Assembly: GCA_023375785.1 (NCBI GenBank)
Contig: SZWC01003584.1
Location: forward strand, 51,421-115,420
Source of the DNA: Penium margaritaceum
Taxonomy: Eukaryota; Streptophyta; Zygnematophyceae; Desmidiales; Peniaceae
DNA: 64,000 nt
Direction: 5' to 3'
Shown piece after piece: positions 55,321 through 64,000 of the stretch. A program made the translations under genes and the position numbers. The notes beneath the pieces were generated by a model. The model saw nothing but the letters and a program-made list of their open reading frames with translations. It searched no databases and was not told the DNA's origin. How positions within the stretch are numbered: position 1 is the stretch's first letter; each line of letters opens with the position of its first letter.

Positions 55321-56828
55321 TGTCATGCACTATAAAAGGAGTGTGAGGACGAGTGCATAGAACTCCCTTTCATGAGAGTACACTCAAGACACACACTAAA
55401 AAACTAGTGTAAGAAATGGCCTTGATTAGCCATACCTTGGTGAGACTGGAGGGACAGATGGGACACGTGCTGCAGAAGAGGGGACAGCAAGGCGCGGGTG
55501 CACTCAAACTAAAGAAGACAGAGAGTCAGCTGTGACAGAGGGCTCTGAGAGGGTAGGAGACGGCGCAAACGTGGACCCAGGTTCAAAGGCAGAGGACGAG
55601 GCAGAGGGTGAGCGAGCAGAGGGCTCAAGAGAGTCAGAAGATGGAGAGACAGGGGATGTCACATGCGGATGGAGGTCCAAGGGCACAGTGGAGGCCGAGG
55701 AAGGAGGTCCAAAGGAGGGAGAGGAGTCCAGGGGCTCGCAAGAGACAGGACAGTTGTCATCGAAGTAAAGAAACAGGGTACACTTGCTGTATACCCACTA
55801 TTGTCGCAACTAATGTACACCTTCCCCATTTCTCACAGAAAAAGAATAGGACAGCCACTTTCACAGCAAAATACATAAAACGTCAACTACGGCATAAACA
55901 CTCTGGAGTCCATGGTTTTGGTCGATAGATCCGCCGTGCCCATACTCGAAAGCGAAGTGACGGTGGTGTCCAAAGTCGAAACCGACATGCATGCGGTGTC
56001 CATTGTCGGAAACGACATGACAACGGTGCCCATGGTTTTTGTTGTGCAAAACAAAAACAAAAATCATGTCTACTGTATCCACTATTCACTTGAAGTACTC
56101 AGTCTTCATGGTCTTGCATGTCGTAAACAAACCTCGCATGTTGCCAGCCTGGCTTCGCAGCCTCTGCATTGTTTTTTCCTTGCCATGCATGTGGACCGAT
56201 ATCATCGCGCTATAGCCGACGTTTGGGCGTTGCACGGAAGAGGACATTGATATCGCCAATGAAAGCACGCCGAATGGACACGGCCATCGCCAATCACATA
56301 TTGTCCACAGTGGAATTTTCCGACGCCGTGCGCACCATCAACAGATGTCGGCGGCATGTGCCGACATCCACTTCGGGTCACGCGAACAGGTTCAACTAGT
56401 GAACCTGGTTTTTGTACCGGTTCGTACTATGAACGGGTACTAACGTGTGTATTTTAGGTGCTTCTCTGTCAGTACAATGCGCTGAGTTTACTCCAATTGT
56501 CAAAATTTGACTAACACGTTGGATCGACATGGACAACGACGTCCGTCCAAATGGCCCGGCACATCATGGATGGGGTACTCCCGTAGCGGACCCCCGTGCA
56601 TCACATCGGGCATGGGTTGCATTGAAGGAGCGGTGGGACCGTAATGTAGCACGCAACTGAGAGTTGGGATATGAAGAACCAGCATGGACCCGAGCTCCTG
56701 TGACTCCGGAGCAAATGGCTTGGAACTTGGGAGTGCCCATGCCGTTAAGTAGGCCACCCAACTGTCCCGAGCCATGGGAGCCGTGAAGATGGACCAAGCC
56801 ACCGAGTCCGTAGTGGGCATTCATTGAT
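55321..56828. other. Unassigned region with a Glu/Gly/Ser-rich frame
   Basis: A 78-codon plus frame (55,532-55,768) is Glu/Gly/Ser-rich. Its antisense (55,504-55,686) is Ser/Pro-rich, like a copia pol linker, but no neighbouring domain supports either. Three units of about 30 bp (GTCGAAA-CGACATG type) lie at 55,940-56,030. Nothing else recognised. Confidence 0.3.
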
Positions 56829-57460
56829 GAGAGTACGGGCATGAGAGTTTTATTGCATTGACAATCCAGGGTATGCGAGTATAATTTGAGTGACAAACAT
56901 GGGCATCTGAGATTTGTTGCTCAAACACTTTGGGGTATGCGAGTATCATCTCAGTGACAAGAATGGGCTTCCAAGGTTTATTGCGTTTACAATTCTGGGT
57001 ATGCGAGTATAATGTCACTGAAAAGTATGGGCTTTCGATTTTTCTTTCATTGACAATTGTGGGTATGTCAGTATTATCTTCATGACAAGTATGGGCTTCC
57101 GAGGTTTACATCACTAATAATTGTGGGTATGTGAGTATTATGTCAGTGAGAACTATGGGTTTCGGAGGTTCATTGCATTGAAATTTCTGGGCATGGGAGT
57201 AATACTTCAGTCACATGTATGGGTATCCGAGTTTCATTGCATTGACATGATTGGGTATCTAACTATGTGCATGGAACTATTATTTCAATGAGAAATATGG
57301 GTATGAGTTCTTTTTTTGTCACATTTCCAAGCACAAAAGCAAAAGGTAATTGACAACTATGGGCAGATCATTAGTATTTCATTGACAGCTATGGGCACAA
57401 AAGTATCATTCATGTGACTACTATGGGCATGGGAGTAATGTTCATGACCCAAGTATGGCC
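56829..57460. repeat. Tandem repeat, 64-bp period, about ten copies
   Basis: Units start with GGGTATGCGAGTATAAT (or GGGTATGTGAGTATTAT) and include a CAGTGACAAGTATGGGCTTC block and TTTATTGCATTGACAATT. The first six or so are regular at about 64 bp, and later ones shorten and drift. Possible satellite or element subterminal array. Confidence 0.85.
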
Positions 57461-58398
57461 ATTGTTCATTCAGTTCAGAAAGTGCTACCCAACCCACTAT
57501 GGATCTAACCACTTTGGATCCAAGACACTACACAACCAGAGCCAGTGGCACAAGTCGCATCAACATCCCTCCCGTCCTTGACATCCCATTGCATCATAGA
57601 ATATGTGCTCATTGGCATCAACAGTGTCTATTTTTCGTCTCCTCCCTCGTAAAAGACATCTTCCCAATGACTCTCCTCCGCCACTGCTTAAGTCGTATAG
57701 GCATCCAGATGACTTGTGTCGTTGTGTGTCACTGTACAATGGCACATGCCTACATGTATCTTGTTCTTGTTGGCGGCCACAAATAGGAATACAATTTCTG
57801 ACACACAAATGTCGCACCAACTCCCATGAGGAACATGATGGTCAAGTCTTGTTTGTCAAATGAACTCATGTTTCTGGTTCCTCCAAACGATTGTTGCAAA
57901 GAGAAGAAAATGAACGTGTGTACAATCTATATGTGCACTTGGTAGCTGCTTGAGGTACATATAGTGCAAAACAATTTCAGGATACTATTGTGCACTACAA
58001 TTTGTACCTTATTGCAAATGTGGACTACAGCAGATGCATAGTTCAACAAAGCAAACGTCCAATGTGTGGTTACTGGTTGTGATTTATTTGAGCAGAAGAG
58101 GAATGTGGGCTGATTTTGACATGGGAAGGGAGGATTACACGAGCTCAGGCATTGGGCATTACAACTCTTAGTCATGCAGAGTTGATCAACAGTACTAACC
58201 ATAGTACACCAGAGCTCAAAGATAAATCGACTGCAGGAGTACAATCACGGGCCACATGTGATTTGGCATGCACCTCCTCTTCAACGAGTGGACGTTGGTG
58301 ATCTGTGCAAAGCAAACACATGGAATGAAAACAGCGTTAGACATCATGAATGAAGATGAAGGCAGAGTTCAAATAGAGTAATGGCAATCAAAACAACC
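57461..58398. other. Unassigned region downstream of MULE-2 transposase
   Basis: No domain recognised. Frames at 57,499-57,863 are short, overlap on both strands and lack motifs. It may be the 3' flank of the MULE-2 element. Confidence 0.3.
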
Positions 58399-61299
58399 TC
58401 ACCCAGACTCACCAAAGGCCAAAGGAGCGGTTGATGTTGTCCACTTCAGCATGGAAGGCCATCCATGCCTCCTCGCGATCTTCGGCATCATGGTGCTCGA
58501 CCTCTTCCTCGTCAACGGACACAGAGATAGGGTCGATGACCTCCTGTCCCCCCTCCCCCCCTCCTCCTCTTCCTCTTCCCCCCCCTCCTCATCCTCCCCC
58601 TTGTCATGCGCCTCCTCCTCCTCCTCCTCCTCCTCCTCCTCAGACTCTGCCTCCTCCTCGACAGGGGGTGCATCATTAGCCTCATCCCCTGAGTATCCCA
58701 TGGCATCCACGTAAGTCCGGTAGGAGGCCCGCAGGCGACGCTCAACGTCTAGCTCAGAGACGCGTGCGGCCGCCATNTGTCCACTTCAGCATGGAAGGCC
58801 ATCCATGCCTCCTCGCGATCTTCGGCATCATGGTGCTCGACCTCTTCCTCGTCAGTGGACACTGAGACAGGGTCGACGACCTCCTGTCCCCCCTCCCCCC
58901 CTCGTCCTCTTCCTCCTCCCCCTCCCCCCCTCCTCGTCCTCCCCCTTGTCATGCGCCTCCTCCTCCTCCTCCTCCTCCTCCTCCTCAGACTCTGCCTCCT
59001 CCTCGACAGGGGGTGCATCATTAGCCTCATCCCCTGAGTATCCCATGGCATCCACGTAAGTCCGGTAGGAGGCCCGCAGGCGACGCTCAACGTCTAGCTC
59101 AGAGACGCGTGCGGCCGCCATTTGCTCGGGGCTTGGGGCCTCCATGTTCGGGCATGCCCGCCGTACATGGCCCTACTTTCCGCAGCGGGCACAAGTACGC
59201 CATTTCTTCATCTTCGCATACCTGTCCAAGCACACGGTGGCTGGCCGCCTGCGCCCGCGACTTGGGCCAGGCTGCTTCCACTTACGCTCTGTCGGCTTCA
59301 CCTGCCGTACCTTCGGCAATGGGAACGGGGCGCTGTAGGTCCGCTTGTTCCTCAGGTTCAGGTAGCCAAAATCAACGTACGCTACGGGATTTAGCGCGTT
59401 CTCTAGCAGGAGGCTGCACGCGTACGGGCACGGCATCCCATAATCCCGCCAACGCCCGCATGAACAGTCCTTGGTGGTGAGGTTGACGTCATGAGGAGTG
59501 CCGTTACGACGTGTGGCTGTGCTGCTGTGCCATGGTCTCGTCTCGTTGCCATCCAGGTCAAATGAATACTCTCTGCTGTGGTCGGAGTTGTGTTTCACCT
59601 TGAGGTACAGCGCAGGCGCGATGCTGCCCTCGGCGTCGTGTGCCATCCTGCGCCAAATGTGCCATAATCGTTGCACAAAGACATGCAAGTTCATGAAACA
59701 AAAACACGGATACATTTTTATGAGCTCCAGCAGCTTGCCATTCAGAGACTCCATGGCGTTGCTGGTGGTATGCCCTCCGTGAGAAACCGGACAGAACAGC
59801 CTGCTACAGCGATCCTTCGGGATGCCGGGCTCTCCATTCCCCCCCAGCAGGTAATCAACTGCCCTTGGCATTGTGCGCCGCATCTCTGCCAGGCATGCGT
59901 CCCACTCCGCCTGTATTGTCACGTGCGCCAGGTTCCAGAATAGTGCGCCCGACCTGCCTTGGCTCTTCGACTGTACGTTGCGCATAAGGTGCAACGTGCA
60001 GTACGTGTGGCTGACCCCGGGCAGCTTGGCCTTGACAGCGTTGGCGAGTCCCTTCTCGCGGTCAGATATGACCGTTTTTCCATGTTGTGCGGCCGTGGGG
60101 TATGCTGCTGCCACCAACTCTTAGAACCAGCTCCAGTTACGCTCATCTTCCCCGGACACCAAGGCATACGCAGTGGGTATTGCGTTGTCATTTGCGTTGA
60201 AGAATTTCATCATGAGGAGTATATGCTTGTGGCCGATTTCTAGATGTGTGCCATCCATGACGAGGACCCGTGTGGTGTACTCAAAACCTCTCCTGCAGGC
60301 CTCGGGTGCGATGAAGACTCCGTCATAGGCGCCGGTTACACGATCTTTTTCGACTTTGGCGATGGCCAGCGGGTCAACCCTCAGCACCTGCATCAGACAG
60401 CATAATCCACATGTTCAGTCCCTAAAGTATGACATACCTGAGTTGTTGAAAATCGTGTACACTAAACCATTGCGGGATAACGTACCTCGTCCACGTAACC
60501 TGGGAACATGCTCCACAAGTCCGACTTCTTGCCGTACATCTTCTCCAAGCACACTTTCTCTGCACAGTAAAAGGTGGTGTTGAGGACCTTCGTCTTGGCC
60601 ACTTCCTTCACGACCGCTTGCAGCGCCTTGGGCTTCACACATGGGTCATTCGCAATGGTGCTCTCAATGTGTTGTGAAACCCACCTCATGGAGTGCACGG
60701 GGTTACCCCGGCCGAGGCTGGGATCACAAAGATGGCCATCCACGAACGACGTGATGTATACTACTCCGGACTTCTTGCTATACCTGGCACGAACGATCCA
60801 CGGGCACTTCTTCGTCGCATACTGCTTACACCGGGCCACAAAGCGAGTGCGTTCGCTTTTCAACCACCTCAGCGCCATGGTTGTGAACCGCATACTCTTC
60901 TGTTGTGGCTTTGCATGCGGCCATGTTCTCGAATGTTGAACCACCGGGGAAGTCCACCGCAGCCTTCTGCTTCTTCGGGACAGCACGTGGGGTGGGGTCC
61001 GAGATGCTGGCGGCAATAGCCTTCGCCTTGGCGTCGGCTGCCTTTGCCTCATCGTCAGAACCGATGGGCAGGCCCTTGGTCGAGAGCACACGCCCGCCTA
61101 CACGGGACATCCTGAGAGGACCCTCAGCTTCAGGGTGTGGGGCCCCGTCGATTGCAGGGGATGGTGAATCGTTCTTGTTGGCGGTGGGTGTCTGTCGCGT
61201 CAAGCACGGATCATCTGTGAAGTCGTCGTCGCTGTCGTTCGGTGGGAACCAGGAGGTTGTGAGAGCTCCGCCACCTCTCAAGTGCGTGGTCCCCGCCAT
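58399..61299 (-). pseudogene. MULE transposase pseudogene (MULE-2)
   Basis: Exon A from ATG at 61,299 to 60,486, with a one-base frameshift near 60,890, carries the MuDR-type DNA-binding domain (FENMAACKATTEEYAV, RFTTMALRWLKSERTRF, CPWIVRARY). A 98-bp intron (60,388-60,485, GTACGT...GATGCAG) sits at the same codon boundary and phase as MULE-1 intron 2. Exon B has VLVMDGTHLEIGHKHI (Asp), TVISDREKGLANAV (Asp), SNAMESLNGKLLELI (Glu), a SWIM finger CSCGRWRDYGMPCPYAC with its His replaced by Tyr, and a zinc knuckle CARCGK-TAG-GHVRRAC (TAG 59,170-59,172), then a Glu-rich tail. TAA at 60,121-60,123 also breaks it. No terminal repeats found. Confidence 0.85.
58436..59120 (-). repeat. Near-identical 340-bp duplicate around a one-base gap
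   Basis: 58,436-58,776 and 58,778-59,120 are the same segment (acidic tail of the MULE-2 transposase) with a handful of substitutions and length changes in the CTC/TCC runs. They are joined by a single N at 58,777. The left copy ends abruptly in GCGGCCGCCAT. Probably two unmerged haplotypes or contig ends. Confidence 0.82.
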
Positions 61300-61802
61300 C
61301 GGGAGACATCATGGGCACCTTGTTCATGAAAATTTGCTCTCTATAACTGGGATACCCACGGTCGTTTCGCATGCACCGTCAACGAGGCCACCATGGACAC
61401 GAGGAACATAATCGACGATTCGATGCACCACAATGCACTGCAAGGCGAGAACCCCCCACAATCCGCTATTGTCGATGTGGATGAAACAATGTTTTCCGGC
61501 GAATGGTGCGACTCCAGTTGAGAGAAGAGCATGGTAGCCGTGCATGAGGGGAGGTACCGTAGTGTTTTCCATATTCGCCTGAATCAATTGTACAACTTCA
61601 ACTATCCAGTGCAAATACAATTGATTAGTCCTTCGATTGAAGCACAATCATAATTCTGGATTTAGCTTTCATTTCACCATCACCGGTACTTGGAAAATTG
61701 TTTCACTGCCAGTTCACTAGAAAGCAAGTTTTGTAACTTCACCATAAGAGGTGTGAAAGAAAGAGAATACAATAGTACTTGTTGAAATGCACAACATGCA
61801 AT
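61300..61802. other. Unassigned region between MULE-2 and DDE_1 elements
   Basis: A 107-codon minus frame (61,324-61,647) has no recognised motif. No terminal repeat of either neighbouring element is recognisable here. Confidence 0.3.
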
Positions 61803-63625
61803 CTACTCACCTCGCACAACTAGAACTGCCTCCTCTTGAGGCTCTAATGCATGGGCAAACAAGTTAGTGCCTGATTGAAGGGCTGCCTCGACAGTAGCCT
61901 CACAAAATGAGGGATCCATGCAGCGATCAAAGTCGCATCGTGTCCAAGCCTTCTCCACTAGCGGCCTGTTCGCTTTCAGTTTCATCCACGACTTCAAAAT
62001 CCATGTCACGCCCAAGTTCCTCATCTTCCCCATATCCATCTTAACCTTACCACTCACCCCATGCTCAACGTCGTTTAAAACCGCATGTGCATGCCACTCT
62101 AGGTACGAGGCAGGAATGTCGGCTTTGAAGGGCCTTTACAGTCCAACATCAGCTGGCTGCGCCTTGGAGGTACAGCCGGCAGGTACAAACAACAAACGAA
62201 TGTAAGAATACCTAGATGCCATCCATTCTTTGAACTGAGGCATTGTATGAGGGCGCCATGCATCAAGTAGGAGTAATAGCTTTTGCTTCCCCACCTCCAA
62301 CCCTTGTTCACGACACATCTTTGAGTACCACGGATTCACCACATGTGTAACCCACTCTCATGTGGTGGAGGAGTTTGCCCAATGGTTTTGGGTTTGTGTC
62401 AAGTGGAAGGCATGTTCTTCCTTGGCTTGGCGTGCGTCATTGTTGTCAGGGTGGCTACGTTCAGTCTTGCCTGTGTAGATCAGTTGAAGCGGCAATAGGC
62501 TACCCGCCATTGATGAGCCAACGACAGCGGTAATCCCACGCTTGTCGTCCATGGCCGCAATCGCAATCTCCTTTGAACCCTCGGGTGCGTATGTACGATC
62601 CCCCGTCGGCACAAGGTTGATGCCTGTGTGATTAGCATTAACAACAAACTCGGGAGGGACAGAATGCATGAGCATGATTGCAGCAACACGCTTGTGCATC
62701 AATGTAACCTGGCCTTCCCAATCTGCTGGTAACTTTTGCGCAACGATTGTCCCGCAGCGCTACGTCCAGCCAAGCCGCTCGCCGATGAAGTTGCGGATCC
62801 AGCTCCTTGAGAACGTCATGGGACCCCCCTGCGCCGGCAACTGTTCGGGGTGGAGGCACTCCGTGAGTGCAAGGAAAATTGCCTGCATGTTACTGGAATT
62901 GGTGACGGCACCGCGACTGCGCAACTCCTTCAACGCCTCACAAAAGGTGTCCACCATTTCAGGATGACGGTCTAGGAAAGATTCTCTGTCGCGGTTTCCG
63001 TGAGAGCGCCGCCGGGTCGGGCCCTGTATGACCATCTCCTCAGTGTGGCTGAGGAGTGGCCGCCATTTGGGCAGGAATTCCGTGCTGCCCGCCTTGTACC
63101 AAGTGCGGATGGAGGTGGCGTTCAGTTGGTTGTAGATGCAACGGCCACCCGGTTCTCTGTACGCCTTGCGCAGCGCCTTGACTGCGCCGTATGTAGTTCC
63201 TGCAGCCAACATGGCACCATGGATACGGGGAAGATGTCCATCCCCTATCCAGTTGACGTAGGGCCCCCTCTTTGTAGCAAGGGCACTTCCAACCTCAATT
63301 GAGGGTTCTAAGGGAGGTTCATCCGCGGCAGGTGGAGGTTGGGTAGGCGGGAGGCGCGTGCGAATGGTCGTTAGGATTGAAGTTGCAACTGCTGCAGTTT
63401 CTATTGGTGCCAACACAAGAGGGGAGTGCTTTTTGGGCGGCCTCCCCACCTTGCGCTTGGAAGGAGGTCCAGAAGGGTTTGGGTGACACGCGATTTGCGC
63501 CTCAAGTGAGGCCTTGACAGAAGCCTCTGCCTCAGAGGGAGAAAGCCATAGTCAAGGAGAGTGCAACGTGGAGGTGGCATCCTGTTCACGGGGTCACTGG
63601 GTTGTGAGGAGCTAGAGCTGGCCAT
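61803..63625 (-). pseudogene. DDE_1 (pogo/Tigger-like) transposase
   Basis: ATG at 63,625 opens a Ser-rich N-terminus. A frameshift near 63,500-63,560 leads into an AT-hook KRKVGRPPKK, a DNA-binding region (AVKALRKAYREPGG, TFSRSWIRNFIGERLGW), then the catalytic core: VVNANHTGINLVPTGDRTY, DDKRGITAVV, LLPLQLIYTGKTERSHP, KLLLLLDAWRPHT (Asp), LLFVPAGCTSKAQPADVGL (Asp), WILKSWMKL. Apart from the frameshift the frame is continuous except for TAG (62,760-62,762), TGA (62,358-62,360) and TAA at 62,136-62,138 where the family has Gln (L-Q-R-P-F). The first catalytic Asp reads Asn. It would be inactive even without the stops. Confidence 0.87.
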
Positions 63626-63719
63626 GGTTTGGTGTAGAAAGACAATCGACGAGCTACACGCAAGAGGAGCTGCTTTCTACTCGACCTACGAGGGGAGTCG
63701 GGTTAGACGGTGTCGGAGC

Positions 63720-64000
63720 GAGCCACCGCTGGCGAGCCCTGGTCTGGGGGAATCGCTTCGCTTAGCGGAGGTGGGCGAAAGCTAGCGATAGCGTCACCGC
63801 CGGCGAGCCCTCGCCTTGGGGCATCGCCAAGGCCGAGCGAGGGTGTGCGATTGGTTGCGATTGAGCCACCGCTGGCCAGCCCTGATCTGGGGGCGTCGCG
63901 AGGTCCAGCGGCGGTGGGCGATTGCTTGTGATCGAGCCACCATCGGTCAGCACTGGCTAGGGCACCTCGTCCTGGCGCGGGGGGGGGGGGGGGGGGGGGG
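63720..64000. repeat. 71-72 bp tandem repeats, then a poly-G run
   Basis: Four units start with GAGCCACCGCTGG or a close variant at 63,720, 63,791, 63,863 and 63,934. They lie just upstream of the DDE_1 gene start, so they may be its promoter or subterminal binding array. The last 22 bases of the window are G. Confidence 0.82.

Noticed and set aside
55504-55768. Acidic or Ser/Pro-rich small protein
   Set aside because: Low-complexity composition on both strands, no start context, and no adjoining domain.
56829-57460. CRISPR-like array
   Set aside because: The whole 64-bp unit repeats with no unique spacers, and the window is clearly eukaryotic.
52340-61299. The orphan MULE end at 52,340 and the MULE-2 transposase as one element
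   Set aside because: By analogy with MULE-1, the end seen at 52,340 is the type that precedes the transposase start, but the MULE-2 gene points toward it from the far side; no inverted partner end was found near 61,300-61,800.
1-64000. Host protein-coding or rRNA genes
   Set aside because: Every frame with recognisable motifs belongs to a transposon family; nothing else showed conserved sequence.

Overview
The window looks like nuclear DNA of a repeat-rich green-lineage eukaryote. The evidence is plant-type LTR retrotransposons with initiator-Met primer sites, chromodomain Ty3/gypsy elements, and hAT, MULE and DDE_1 DNA transposons with spliceosomal introns. A charophyte alga such as Chara would fit the style, but that is a guess. 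I recognise no host housekeeping gene, rRNA, tRNA or CRISPR; nearly everything readable is transposon-derived and most of it is broken.

Left block (1-27,037) is a set of nested insertions. The 5' end of one Ty1/copia element (copia-0: leader 1,040-2,998, LTR from 3,011) is split at about 3,454 by a second copy of the same family (copia-1, 3,455-26,824); the rest of the split LTR resumes at 26,825-27,037. A chromodomain Ty3/gypsy element (gypsy-1, 9,640-20,736) sits inside copia-1. A hAT transposon (hAT-1, 10,885-14,764, exact 8-bp target duplication) sits inside the gypsy-1 integrase. A second, older hAT (hAT-2, 21,823-25,516) sits in the copia-1 leader. All retroelement reading frames here are on the minus strand.

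Middle block (27,649-about 52,040) is a second nest. A plus-strand chromodomain gypsy (gypsy-2, from 27,649) is split within its reverse transcriptase by a MULE (MULE-1, about 30,557-38,085, with a three-exon transposase gene on the minus strand) and within its integrase by a minus-strand copia of another family (copia-2, about 40,069-48,685). The integrase and chromodomain resume at 48,686. The gypsy-2 3' LTR is cut at about 49,455 by a third copia (copia-3), which is truncated near an assembly gap at 52,247-52,311.

Right block (52,312-64,000) begins with an orphan MULE terminal repeat. A mostly non-coding stretch with several tandem arrays (about 29, 150 and 64 bp units) follows. It ends with a second MULE transposase (58,399-61,299, minus) and a DDE_1 (pogo/Tigger-type) transposase (61,803-63,625, minus) preceded by 71-72 bp tandem repeats. 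A second, more decayed DDE_1 fragment lies at 580-1,035.

Two themes cross the window. First, reading frames are very often broken by in-frame TAG where the family has Gln, along with other C-to-T or G-to-A changes; this fits cytosine-methylation decay of silenced transposons. Second, both single-N gaps (14,656 and 58,777) are flanked by near-duplicate sequence, so those two duplications are probably assembly artefacts.
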